Source: Gordius sp. MW1
Taxonomy: Eukaryota; Nematomorpha; Gordioida; Gordea; Gordiidae
DNA length: 64,000 nt
NCBI GenBank assembly: GCA_964036665.1
Contig: OZ038526.1
Coordinates: forward strand, 3,658,001-3,722,000
Reading direction: 5' to 3'
Within the stretch, counting starts at the first letter, position 1. Each line of letters begins with the position of its first letter. Positions 24,201-34,140 of this stretch are shown here, in pieces. Below the pieces are notes generated by a model that did not search any database, was not told the origin of the DNA, and saw only the letters and a program-made list of their open reading frames with translations. The position numbers were made by a program, and so were the translations under genes.

Positions 24201-27200
24201 TCACAAAATCTGGACGACCAGGGGAAAAACTAAAGACATAAATCTCTATCAGAAATATATGTCAGATTGCATGATCTTATTTCTTGTAGACCTGTGTTAT
24301 CGCTCGCTTGTTTCATCGAGTGATTGTTTAGTTGTCACTACTCTTATAATTTTTTTCGTAAATTGATACACAACACCTTCACTAAAACAATTTCCTTGAT
24401 ATAAAGAAGCTTCCCGGCAAACTTCATCGAGCCGAGAATCTGCCAGCAAATGGCCATTACACATTTGGTCAGTCGGGCTTGGGAGGCATCAATGCCCCAC
24501 TATTTTTCCACTACCCAACAGCGCGAGGCCCGGTTAGCTCGTCCATGCTAAGCAAACCCTTTCCGCGCCAACTCGTGACCACGCTCTCACCCGTTACCTA
24601 CGTAATGCCTAGCGGGTCATCCAAGGACGGAGGCGGTTTTAAATTATGGATCGGAGGCAGGGGCGTTGAGAGGGAGAGGGAGGGTAGTTGTCGTTTTGCG
24701 GAATCGCAAACTCACATAGTGTTCAGCGCGACGACACCCTTGAAACGTAGCGACCTTAGGGGAGGTATGTCCGGCGCAGGACGACCTTCCCCTTTGCACC
24801 AGCTCACCACACCCCAATCTCCTCGCCCCGTTCGTCTGCTGAGGTAGGTGTCACTGACCGGCCCGGGCCTCGGGTCGGGCCGGATGTGTCGACCCGAGGC
24901 CCGAGTCCGGCCCGAGGCAAAATCTGGCTTAAAGATTTTGAAAACTTTTTACTATAGTACCTTTATTGAGTAGGCTATTTAGAGGAGACGAAATAGTTTT
25001 ATTCTGAATAAGTTTTATCTATAAATTTACATTTCAAAAAAATCGGGCCTCAGGTCTGCCTGAGTGAAAAAATTTCGGGCCCGGGCAAAATAAAAAGTGT
25101 CGAGCCGGTGTCAGGTTATCATATTCACGTATTGTCAGATTCAATTGTCAATCTGACTTTGATTGACATATGTCATGATTGACAGCCATTTTTGATTTTG
25201 TAAACAAATTCAAAATTGAATTAAATGAAATATATCAATTAAACTTAAACATATAAAGCTACTTTATAGTGAATCCTTTTTTATGGATTAGAAAAAATTA
25301 ACAAATTTTAACCCCTATTTCTTAAAATGTGTATTTTATAATTAAATTGCTCAACCAATTTATTTTTATATGATCATTCTTTAGGTTTAATTATTTATGT
25401 TTTATTATATTAAAGGGTACTAAGACAATAGTTTAAATTGCATAATTATAATGAATCTTAATTTTTAATAATTTGTTTAAAATTTATTTTTTGACCCTAT
25501 TTTTTATATGTTATACAGCCATTTTTAATTTTTTAAACAAATTCAAAATTGAATTAAATTAAATATATCAATTTAATTTAATATATATAGCTACTTATTT
25601 ATGATGAATCCTTTTTTATGGATTAGAAAAAATTAACAAATTTTGACCCCTATTTCTTAAAATGTGTATTTTATAATTAAATTGCTCAACCAATTTATTT
25701 TTATGATATGATCATTTTTTAGGTTAGGAATTATGTTTTATTATATTAAAGGGTATTGTTGCTTTATTTTTTATATGTTATATTATTACAAAGAGTTTAT
25801 ACAATTCAAACAAATGTTTATGAATTGCAAAGTAGCTTTATTAACAATCTGGAACAAAGAAAACAATACAATATTTAAAAACAATTGTTTATAAAATAAT
25901 GCTAAAACATATATCTCAAATAATGATAATTTTGGATAAGAGGGTGAATTGACAGCCCAGGTATGATTGATATTGGTTGCTTGACTAAACCATTAGATTG
26001 AAAGTGATAGGCAGAGGTGAAGCAATGCTTTGTACCAGTTCACCTTAATTAGTCCCTATAAAAACAATTAACTTATAATTAATCTTTTACTTTTGGGAAG
26101 CCAAATAAACAGCAGGTCATATTAAGTTTGGGAGTCATATACAGCAATATGTGACCACATTGGAACAGCATGAACTAATTTAAAAAATAGTTTATCATGA
26201 CTAATTTACAACAATGCCCATTTTTTGTTTGGCCTTTCTTTTTAAATAACATTTTTGCTGGATATCAAATTTATCAGATATGATATTAGGTGCAGGGTAT
26301 TGATAAATGTCATCTGCAAAAAGACTAGGCATAACTGAATAAGAATATTATAAAAGAAATTGTAATTAACAATAACTTTTTATTACTTTCTAAAGTGATG
26401 TTATTTTATTTGTAAAAAGTAATAAATTCTGTATGTTCCAAAATCAAATATAATAATCTGAATTTCTGAATCTTTTATAGAAGAAATTGTAACTAACAAT
26501 AAATTATATTGCATGTATCAATAAATTTCTTACTTAAATTTGAATCTGGCAACACTTGTTTATTATTCTCCTAGCGAGTGTTTTCCACGCGTTCAATTGT
26601 TCTGTATAAAGTTCATAACCAATGGCGATGTGGCGAAAATCCCGTGATCTTGTTTACTTTTACGCTTGTAGCCAATTAGTGCGTTCTATTACGCACTTGA
26701 ATCTGACAACCCTACACCGGGCTCGGGCCTAAGAAATTCCATTTAGCAGGGCTCTACTTGTGATTCAATATTAGCCATTACTTTTATTTGCTATATGCGG
26801 AATATCAAAGGGAGGGGACCACCATTATGGGTAGGCAGGAAAACTGACATTTTTGCCTAAGTAAAAATTAAAAAATTTGCAAAGTGGATAGAAGATCAAT
26901 AAGACTTATGTTTTCATTAACATTACGATATTAATTAAGTGACTAACTGTTATACAAGTTCTCATGCAAAATAAGTTGGTTTAGTTTTCACTTTTTTATG
27001 ATAATTACTACAATTTGTTCATAAAAGGTTGTTGTAATTAATTAAAGTTGTAGCTTGATCGTTTTAGCAGTAAATATTCTAACATTGTGTTCGCTTTTTA
27101 GAAAGGAATGGTTAGTTTTCTTTTTGGCCGCTAATGATATTAATTTTTAACAGCTCTGTCATTGCGTCCCTTATTTTTCATTCATAGCCCACGACGAAAA

Positions 27201-28583
27201 GGTTCAAAGTTAAATTTTTAAGAGATTCAGACCCCTGAAGGATCCTTATATGTTAACATATCTCAAAAAGGCAATTTTATATAAAGTTTGCGTATTCAAA
27301 CATCAAGAACTAACAAACATACACATATATACATACATACGGGCACTTATTTACAGCACTGCGCCCAAGACCAAGCTCGCGAGGCACATAGTACCTAGGT
27401 CAAGTAGCCTCAAGTGGAAACGTCGAGCGCTTATTCTCATCGATTCCCTGTATATAATACCGGGCATAGACGCATTTTGTCACCCGCTCAAACCTGCCCA
27501 CGCCCCCGGTTACAGCGATGTCGTACGGTACCCCATGGATTATACCACGCTACGAAAACGCGTTACGTCTGGCTTGGTCTGTGAGGATGGCCAACTTTTT
27601 CAACAGATCCTCCTCATACACATGGTAGGGTTGGGTCGGGTTTGGGTTTGTATGAAGAGTCGATATAAAAAATACAATAAATGGTTGGGATTTTTTGGTG
27701 ACTGTAACGTAAAACTCTTTCGAAACTGTTGCTCGAGATCTACATACCAATTTAATTAATTAGAGATATATTTGGGTTATATTTAAAAGTAGTAAAGGCG
27801 CGTAACCAGGATTTTCACGAGGGGGGGAATCTGGCAAAAAATTTTGCTTTTACAACGCATTTTGTCAAAAATTAAATCAAATTAAATTAGGTGTATCTAT
27901 TATGTTTCTAGGTTTATATGTGTTTTAAAGTCTTTGATGTAACTAAACTCTAATAATATTTAATTTAGTTATTAATAAACGGGGGGTCATTTACGCCACT
28001 GAAGTAGTAACAAATGAAGAGGCGATATAGAAAATACGTGAAGTAGTTAGGATTTTTGGGCCACTGTAATGTAAAACAAATTCCTGAAAAATATTAACAA
28101 TGCAAAAAGAGCTTTACTTGATTTAATGCTTTAAAATTTTGTCAACCGAAATACCTTTATAATTACCAATCTCTTTTTCATTGGGTTGTGTATGCGTGAC
28201 GTCGCATATATTTTGCTTGGTTCTCATATAAAACTATTATTAGATATAGATCTATAAATCTTTTTATGCTTAACTTCATGTCATTTATCATGTTCCACAC
28301 CTTAAAATTTTTGGTACGCATTTTTTAATAAGCTAACGGAAATATTTTGTATATTTGTCTTTTTAGAATGCTATGATGTTCAATTCGGAAGATCACCCTG
28401 TTTACCAAGTCAATCAAAGGGTCTGGGTACAAGTCAATGCGCGCATCAAAAGCTACTTGTTAACGTTGTTGATGTACTTTTAATGCTAGTTTTTTTTAAA
28501 TTATCCATTGCTATTTTTTATTTTCACAATGTTAAATATTTTATTTTAGTACTTCTGACTCAGATGACGATGAAGACGAATGA
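17810..28583 (+). CDS. BRD8-like bromodomain protein, 3' seven exons, copy 1
   Basis: Seven exons with compatible phases: 17810-18283, 23139-23433, 23683-24010, 24410-24843, 27357-27624, 28367-28458, 28550-28583. Together they give about 640 codons ending in SDSDDDEDE and a TGA. All introns begin GT and end AG. The start of exon 4 could instead be 24407, adding one codon. The first four exons encode Ser/Pro/Asn-rich, probably disordered sequence. Exons 5-6 encode one bromodomain that best resembles the second bromodomain of BRD8, an acetyl-lysine reader in the NuA4/TIP60 complex in the nucleus. Exon 1 begins in phase, so coding exons must lie further upstream; none was recognised. BRD8 identity is inferred from the bromodomain only, so no symbol is given. 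Confidence 0.75.
20429..20779 (-). pseudogene. hAT transposase C-terminal fragment
   Basis: The 116-codon frame contains ILTIPITSGSCERSFSLLKR followed by YLRSTIGQDRLSSLALLSLE, the hAT dimerisation domain of ZMYM1/DUF4371-like transposases. It is the 3' end of the coding region of the element at 19195-21635. The N-terminal two thirds are missing or decayed. Confidence 0.8.
20876..21145. mobile_element. PIF/Harbinger-type MITE inside the hAT
   Basis: Imperfect inverted ends gggtgcgtcttaatacgcg and its counterpart ending tattaaaacgggccc are flanked by TAA at 20873-20875 and 21146-21148. A TWA target duplication with GGGYNCGT-like ends is typical of PIF/Harbinger. It splits the hAT transposase remnants at 20429-20779 and 21240-21428. 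Confidence 0.7.
21240..21428 (-). pseudogene. hAT transposase middle fragment
   Basis: 62 codons with ILYNKAKDLAAIFDLLPSKR followed by a Lys-rich IKKPKN stretch, a linker seen before the C-terminal part of ZMYM1/DUF4371-type transposases. It lies on the same strand and immediately upstream of the C-terminal fragment, from which the Harbinger-type MITE separates it. Confidence 0.55.
21743..21958. other. Cluster of consecutive perfect hairpins in an intron, copy 1
   Basis: Stems read directly: atgctactacca (21743-21754) with 21762-21773, 12 bp; taagcagca (21798-21806) with 21810-21818, 9 bp; cccggttact (21823-21832) with 21882-21891, 10 bp, enclosing catggca (21835-21841) with 21851-21857; aaaccgtgg (21915-21923) with 21950-21958, 9 bp. 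The cluster is kept in copy 2 at 56414-56628. It could be a structured RNA or the relic of a palindromic transposon. No known RNA family was recognised. Confidence 0.45.
22085..22370. repeat. G/C-run minisatellite, copy 1
   Basis: Three to four imperfect units each consist of a C run, cttattttttaccctctttc, tcaccag and a G run. The same unit in reverse orientation forms the blocks at 38530-38775 and 42055-42290. The open frames across it in all three phases are artefacts of the repeat. The segment 22001-22798 that contains it is absent from copy 2. Confidence 0.85.
22740..22865. mobile_element. CATGGGCGTAGCC-family MITE, left end missing
   Basis: Internal family sequence (caataatgattta, aaaaatgatcattttg) and the right end ccggctacgcccatg are present. 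In copy 2 only the right part survives (56671-56733), which indicates that the 798-bp difference arose by a deletion in copy 2 that ran into this MITE. Confidence 0.6.
22928..23121. mobile_element. hAT-type MITE abutting a splice acceptor, copy 1
   Basis: The left end attgttgtaaaaacgg pairs with a right end ccgttttataact. The flanks tccacact (22920-22927) and tctacact (23122-23129) agree at seven of eight bases. Internal tracts such as gtcgac and accaaaactaacggtcgac match the family copy at 36888-37061, which has an exact 8-bp target duplication. Only ctgattcag separates the right flank from the exon at 23139. The same insertion is present in copy 2 at 56796-56989. Confidence 0.7.
23139..23433 (+). 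CDS. BRD8-like gene, second visible exon, copy 1
   Basis: Acceptor ctgattcag and donor gtaagt are both strong. Joined to exon 1 in phase it reads CQSVVSLDCENYSTLLTST and continues to PTNVSLVPNYA. It includes a Ser-rich tract (NSSTCSSSRSSGETS). No domain is recognised. Confidence 0.7.
23683..24010 (+). CDS. BRD8-like gene, third visible exon, copy 1
   Basis: Acceptor cctaactag gives one base that completes the codon left by exon 2. The product runs GSFGQIAASQGEYTGKISDS to FELKLESSLPSNL. The donor at 24011 (gtagta) is weaker than the others; without it the frame would end 21 bases later. It is Pro-rich with an acidic and charged C-terminal part. Confidence 0.6.
24410..24843 (+). CDS. BRD8-like gene, fourth visible exon, copy 1
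   Basis: Open for its whole length in the phase demanded by exon 3, reading LPGKLHRAENLPANGHYTFG to LTTPQSPRPVRLL, with donor gtaggt. The 5' boundary is uncertain by at least three bases. A repeat rich in ggcccgg begins directly after the donor. Copy 2 has Pro in place of the last Leu. Confidence 0.6.
24850..25108. repeat. CCCGAGG/GGCCCGG-rich repeat in intron 4
   Basis: Alternating cggcccgggcctcgg, ggtcgggccg and cccgaggcccga tracts, then a second block near 25040 (atcgggcctcagg). A related end, agcagggctcta, lies at 26746-26757. These look like remains of a TAGAG-ended hAT into which the 1.6-kb Ginger-like element later inserted. Confidence 0.4.
25109..26716. mobile_element. Ginger-like non-autonomous insertion, only in copy 1
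   Basis: The insert starts tgtcaggttatcatattc and ends gaatctgacaaccctaca, which are imperfect inverted repeats. It is flanked by ccgg at 25105-25108 and 26717-26720; copy 2 has one ccgg at 58999-59002 and no insert. TGTNR ends and a 4-bp CCGG target fit the Ginger group as I recall it. No transposase is visible. Internal direct repeats lie at 25183-25419 and 25516-25755. Confidence 0.65.
25183..25755. repeat. Direct repeats inside the Ginger-like insertion
   Basis: The block beginning cagccatttttgattttg (25183-25419) recurs as cagccatttttaatttt (25516-25755), with the shared landmark ccttttttatggattaga. The two are separated by about 96 bases. Confidence 0.85.
27357..27624 (+). CDS. Bromodomain exon (ZA loop), copy 1
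   Basis: Acceptor ttatttacag, donor gtaggg. It encodes helix Z and the ZA loop: LKWKRRALILIDSLY, FCHPLKPAHAPGYSDVV, then RYPMDYTTLRKRV, matching the APGYxDVVxxPMD signature of BRD8-type bromodomains, and the first part of helix B (LFQQILLIHM). The domain continues in the next exon. It is identical in length to copy 2. Confidence 0.85.
27795..28001. mobile_element. hAT MITE of the CAGTGGCGTA family in an intron, copy 1
   Basis: The right end tttacgccactg and diverged left end aaggcgcgtaaccagg are flanked by exact aagtagta octamers at 27787-27794 and 28002-28009. The right end matches the family at 19195-21635. It is also present in copy 2 at 61164-61373. Confidence 0.75.
28367..28458 (+). CDS. 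Bromodomain exon (acetyl-lysine Asn), copy 1
   Basis: After acceptor tttttag it reads NAMMFNSEDHPVYQVNQRVW and continues to NARIKSY. The Asn of MMFN is at the conserved acetyl-lysine-binding position, and DHxVY matches BRD8. The donor chosen is gttaac at 28459, which puts the final exon in phase; without splicing the frame would end at TAA after LLTLLMYF. Confidence 0.8.
28550..28583 (+). CDS. Terminal exon of the BRD8-like gene, copy 1
   Basis: A clean acceptor, tattttag, is followed by 11 codons, TSDSDDDEDE and TGA. A short acidic tail is plausible for a nuclear protein. The exon is preserved in copy 2 with one synonymous change. Confidence 0.6.
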
Positions 28584-28729
28584 AAATCGCCTCGTTTATT
28601 CCCTAATTGTGGGATCATGCCAAAATAATACTTTTTAAACTAGTTGCATGTCATTTTGAGCAATCCAACCTTTGTTATATATATTGTTTATAGATATACG
28701 CTCTCTGTTCTCTTATATTCGATCTCGAT

Positions 28730-30631
28730 ATTATTAATTGCTATGCATCACTTTCCATTTGTCTATGTCATGCTCGGAATGTCTTGTCACGCACCTAATG
28801 TCTTGTCACGTTGTTTATTAATTACTATGCAATTTATGGGCTCACTTTCCATTTGTTTATGTCACGCTCGGAATGTCTTGTCACGCACCGAATGTCTACA
28901 TTGTTTTTTTAAATTGCTATGCAATTTTTTAACTAGTCTGTGGGTTCGAATACCACGAAGGGCAAATTTTTTTTTAATTAATATATTTTTTTGTTAATAC
29001 CATTGATAATATGGCTTCTTGGCCGTCCTGACCATTGGCCAAATTGTGCATCGAAATTTTTTTTTCGTTTTTTAATTGCTATTTGGCTAGCATTGTTAAT
29101 TAACCTGTGACCCCCCTACAAGAGCCTATGCCTCTACTGATATGGGTTCCTGTGCCCCCCCCCCCCACAAAGGCATATGCCTCTACTGATGTCGGTTCAA
29201 ATCCCGGCGAGGGAAATTTTTTATTAAATTAATATATTGTTTTTGTTAATACCATTGATTATAAGGCTTTTTGGCCGTCCGCTGGCTGCTGACCAATGAA
29301 AAAATGTCCATTGGCCAAATTGTGAATCGATTTTTTTTGTTTTAAATTGCTGTTTGGCTAACATTGATAATTACCCTGTGCCCCCCCCTACAAGAGCCTA
29401 TGCCTCTACTGATATGGGTCCCTGTGCCCCCCCCCCTACAAAGGCCTATGCCTCTAATGATGTGGGTTCAAATCCCGGCGAGGGCAATTTTTTTTAAATT
29501 AATATATTGTTTTTGTTAATACCATTGATAATATGGCTTTTTGGCCGTCCGCTGGCTGCTGCCCAATGAAAAAATGACCATTGGCCAAATTGTCAATCGA
29601 AATTTTTTTCGTTTTTTTGACTATTATGTATTTATATCTACTTTTACCGTCTCTTGGTACTGACCAATGAAAAAAATGACTATTGGCCAAAGTGTAAATC
29701 GAATTTTCGTTTTTTTAACTTGCTATTTGGCTAACATTGATAATTACCCTGTGCCGCCCCTACAAGGGCCTATGCCTCTACTGATATGGGTCCCTCTGCC
29801 ACCCTTCCCCCTACAAAGGCCTATGCCTCGACTGATGTGGGTTCGAATCCAGGCAAGGGCAAATTTTATTTTTTTTAATTAATATAATTTTTTTTTCGTT
29901 CTTTTTGACTCTCATGTATTCATATCTACTTTTACCCTGTCCTGGCTGCCCAAAGTGTGAATCGTAATCTTTTTTTCGTTTTTTTACTCTTATATATTCA
30001 TAGACCGTCTTTTGGTACTGACCAATAGAAAAAAATGACCATTGGCCTAAGTGTGAATTGAAATATTTTTTCGTTTTTTGACTCTTATGTATTTATATAC
30101 CGTCTCTTAGTACTGACCACCAATGGAAAAAATGACCATTGGCCAAAGTGTAAATCGAAATATTTTTTCGTTTTTTTGACTCTTATGTATTTATAGACCG
30201 TCTCTTGGTACTGACCACCAATGGAAAAAATTACCATAGACCAAAGTGTGGTTAAAAAAGTTTGAATTTAGCACCTGTAAAATTTTTGAGATATACTGAC
30301 GCTACCTCTGACATTTTGAGATGTACGGTCGTAACAGGCAATAGCGGAGCTAATGCATGTAGCTGATCATTTTGTCGTAAGCCTATAATTAATTTTTTTA
30401 GCACCTGTAGCCCTGTGCCTTATAACAAAGGCCTATGCCTCTACTAATATGGGTTCAAATCTTGGCGAGGGCATTTTTTTAAAATTTTTTATTAACCTAA
30501 CACTGATTGTTCTTGTTAATAACATTTATAAAATAGGCTTTTTGGCCGTCCGCTGGCTACTGACCAAAGGAATTGACCAAAGTGTGAATCAATATATTTT
30601 TTTTTGACGTCTATTTTAAATGTTATTTTAA
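28730..30631. repeat. Tandem repeat field (HINE-related units), copy 1
   Basis: Units share attgctatgcaattt, a gggttcaaatcccggcgagg block, a run ttttgttaataccattgata, and ttggccgtccgctggctgct followed by gaccattggccaa. The gggttcraatcc block recurs near 28943, 29203, 29465, 29839 and 30451. The first part also holds an 85-bp tandem pair (gctcggaatgtcttgtcacg). The same units occur at 32700-33730 and in copy 2 from 62098. The frames they encode are not genes. Confidence 0.75.
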
Positions 30632-32046
30632 CACCTGTTGCATTTCCCTCATTTAAACCTATCAATTCATACCGTAACATGTAGTTTTTATATTTTTCCC
30701 TCATAAATAACGTGCATCTCTTTTGAACAGACTATGGCAATTTAATGACGCTTTTAACAATATAAATTTTTTACTAATTTATTTTACTTTATTATTCATT
30801 TATTGAGTAAGTTTTTTCTGTTGTTTTTTTATACCTAATGTATAAATTGCAATTTCTAAGCGTTTTGTTTTATACCTAATATTATTTGCTATTTCTAAGC
30901 TTTTTATGTTTATTAAGCAGATAGTGATGCGGCAAAACCGAGAAAAATCTCGGTCTCGTCTCGAAAAACCGAGACGAGAATTCGAAAAATGGGGTCGAGA
31001 TCGAGACGAGAATTTTGATGTCGAGACGATGATACGTGATTTTTTGGCGAGATCTCAACTTTTTATTGTTAGTTAGATTTTATTTTAATTTGCATGATTT
31101 ACATTTAAGGTATTAAGTGTAAATCAATATGTATGGAATAAATTTGATAATTGAACAAATTCCTAAGTGTTATGTGAATTAGAGATCTGCACGGGCAGGC
31201 CTGCGGACGGGCCTAAAAGCCCGGCCCGCGGGCGGGTACGGACCAGCTTTGTATCATAAAAATTTTAACGGGCGACGGGCTTACCAATTAATGTAACGGG
31301 CTCGGGCGGGCCTGAGATTTTTTTAAACGGGCCTGACGTTTTGTAAACGGGCTTGAACGGGCCAGAGATTATATAAACAGTCATGGAATTACAAAGGCCC
31401 TATGATTTTTATCAAATATATAGATTACTAATTGGTTAATTTTTAAATCCTGTAACATTCATTTGTTTTTCAAGCGCTAAATTTGACTTTAAAGCATTCT
31501 TATGAAATCAATGTAAACTGCTTATTATAATATTCTCATGTAATTTTATCAAAGTATTTTTATTTGGTGACCCGTTAACTTGCCGAAAACCATCTCGCCG
31601 AATTCACCTGGGACATTTTGTGATTGGTTGAATGGGGGACGATTTTAAATTAGGGGACCTTTTTTAACCGGGGGACATTAAATTCGGCGAGTTGATAGGG
31701 CATCTTTTTATTTGTGGTAATACTGAATTGTAACTTCTAAGGTGTATTAACTTAAATTAATCAAATAAAAGTAAATTGTTGAGAGTGGAATATTCTCATG
31801 TAATTTTTTAAAGTAATTTAATGGTAGTACTATATTAAATTTAATTAAATGTAAAGATCACAATGGAAATCGTTAAATCCAACACGATTTCCATACACGG
31901 ATCAATGCCATCCGTTTAGTTATAGCGCGTTTTTATATTTTTTATTCGTGTATATCATAATTATAATTATTTGTTTATAAAAACTTGACAGAAATCTTTC
32001 AAATTGTTTTGTACGCAAAAATTAATATGTTTAAATCGTCAAATAA

Positions 32047-32107
32047 AAGGTAAAGTAAAAAAAAAAAAAAAAAAAAAAACAAAAAAAAAAAAAAAAAAAA
32101 AAAAAAA
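32047..32107. repeat. Long A run
   Basis: About fifty A interrupted by one C. It may be a retroposon tail or simple expansion; no retroposon body is recognisable upstream. Confidence 0.8.
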
Positions 32108-32351
32108 TTATTATTATCATTAAATAATAAAGAAACCTTACTGCGGAAATGAAATTATAATGTCAGTTTAAAATCACAAAGTTGCAAAGGACTTGATTTT
32201 TGGACAAAGTTTAGTAGTGTTAAAGTAGAAAGGAACCTTTTGGATAGTGTTTTTTCTATAAATCATGAATTGAACTACATAAAGTTAAAATAAGTATATA
32301 ACAAATTTTTCAAAACTGGTGGGGTCAAATAATTTGTACTTAGCTATATAT

Positions 32352-34140
32352 TAATTGCTATGCAATTTATGGGCTCGTTTTTTGTTGTCCGTCCGTCCGT
32401 CCGTTGTCTGTCCGTCCGTCCGTTACCCTCCTATCTATTTGCATTGGGTATATTAGGTTATCGATTTTTTAAATTAATGCATGAGAAAGAGGTGCCCCAC
32501 CCCTCATCTGTATCTCCCTCGCTGTGTTATTTTTTAAATTAATGCATAAGAGGTGCCCCACCCCTCATCTCTATCTCCCTCGGTGTGTTATATATAAGAT
32601 TTGTTAAATTATCTATTATATAATAAACATAGATAAAAGTTGTTTACTTTAATGCTATGCAATTTAACTAGTTATATAATAAACATAAATAAAAGTTGTT
32701 TACTTTTTAATTGCTATGCAATTTAACTAGTTTTGGGGTTAGAATCCCGGAGTTTTTTTGACTCTTATGATTGTTCTTGTTACTATCATTGATAATAAGA
32801 ATTTTTGGCCGTCCGCTGGCTGCTGACCAATGAAAAAAATGACCATTGGCCAAAATGTGAATCGAAATTATTTTTTTCGTTTTTTTTGACTATTATGATT
32901 GTTCCTGTTTCTACCATTGCTATTATGACTTTTTGGCCGACCGCTGGCTGCTGACCAATGTTATATAATAAACATAAATAAAAGTTGTTTACTTTTAATT
33001 GCTATGCAATTTAACTAGTTTTTAGGTTAGAATCCCGGAGTTTTTTTGACTCTTATGATTGTTCTTGTTACTATCATTGATAATAAGACTTTTTGGCCGT
33101 CCGTTGGCTGCTGACCAATGAAAAAAATGACCATTGGCCAAAATGTGAATCCGAGTTTATTTTTTTGTTTTTTTTTGACTATTATGATTGTTCCTGTTAC
33201 TACCATTGCTATTATGACTTTTTGGCCGTCCGCTGGCTCCTGGCCGATGGAAAAAATGACCAATGGCCAAAATGTGAATCGAAATTATTTTTTTCGTTTT
33301 TTTTGACTATTATGATTGTTCCTGTTCCTACCATTGCTATTATGACTTTTTGGCCGTCCGCTGGCTGCTGACCAATGGAATAAAATGACCATTGGCCAAA
33401 ATGTTATTCGAAAACTTTTTTTTCGTTTTTTTTTGACTATTATGAATTTATATCCACTTTTACCGTGTCCTAAGTGCTGACCAATGGAAAAAAATGACCA
33501 TTGGCCAAAATGTGATTCGAAATTTTTTTGTTTTTGTTTTTTTTACTCTTATGAATTTATATCCACTTTTACCGTGTGCTGGCTGCTGACCAATGGAAAA
33601 AAATGACCATTGGCCAAAGTGAGCATCAAAATTTTTTTTCCGTTTTTTGGCTATCATTGACTTATAGAGTATCTGTTGGTACTGACCAATAGAGAAAAAG
33701 TGACCATTGGCCAAATTTTTGATTTTTTTAATTAAAAATTGTTCAAATTCAACAAAAAATTTCTCCCAACAATTCTGCAAATTCTTAACATTGTGTTGTT
33801 TTATAATATAATGTTTGTTAGACCCATAATCACTAAAGGCCATAAAAACTAATGTAATACGCAACTAGATGCAAACACCAAATCTAACCCTAACCCTTGC
33901 CTATATTACATTTTGCCTATAATGGAAAATTTGTATAAATAATTAATTAATCATTAGGCATTTAATACCCCCCTATAGGCATTCTCGCCCCTTCCCACCT
34001 TTCTCGCCCATAAATTGCATAGCAAATATGATACATTTATACGAAGTACAGATGAGTCGACCCCCCTTCCCTTCCCCTCTTCCCTTCCCCTCTTTCCTTC
34101 CCTTCTCCCCCTTCCCACGAGGGCCGAAGGCCCGAGTTTT
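32352..34140. mobile_element. HINE-like (Helitron-derived) element within the inner hAT
   Basis: An inverted repeat pairs attgctatgcaatttatggg (32354) with cccataaattgcatagcaa (34008). Just inside the left copy is a (gtcc)n tract at 32384-32424, the GTCY microsatellite known from insect HINE/MINE-1/DINE-1 elements. The core is a tandem array of ttggccgtccgctggctgct units, and a hairpin, gagggccgaaggcccgag, lies at about 34118-34135 near the right side. There is no replicase. Exact ends are uncertain. Confidence 0.55.
32384..32424. repeat. (GTCC)n microsatellite
   Basis: About eight gtcc/gtct units immediately inside the left inverted repeat of the HINE-like element, in the position expected for these elements. 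Confidence 0.9.

Larger units (their letters stand above)
11916..30631. repeat. Large duplicated segment, copy 1
   Basis: From caaagcagtaattttagg at 11916 the sequence matches copy 2 (starting 48546) with few substitutions up to the window end, whose last bases correspond to about 30631. Upstream of 11916 the two flanks are unrelated. Insertions unique to copy 1 are 19195-21635 (hAT) and 25109-26716 (Ginger-like). Bases 22001-22798 are absent from copy 2, probably by deletion there. Exon sequences differ by only a few bases, so the two copies separated recently or are alleles. Confidence 0.9.

Noticed and set aside
28644-28997. 117-codon frame MHVILSNPTFVIYIVYRY
   Set aside because: Begins after the end of the bromodomain gene and runs through the HINE-related tandem units; the cysteine-rich look comes from the repeated cggaatgtcttgtcacg.
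28936-29480. tRNA gene at gggttcaaatcccgg
   Set aside because: Only a T-arm/B-box-like core is present; no acceptor stem, anticodon arm or A box could be folded.
32047-32107. Poly-A tail of a recent SINE or LINE
   Set aside because: No promoter boxes, reverse transcriptase piece or target duplication were seen next to the A run.
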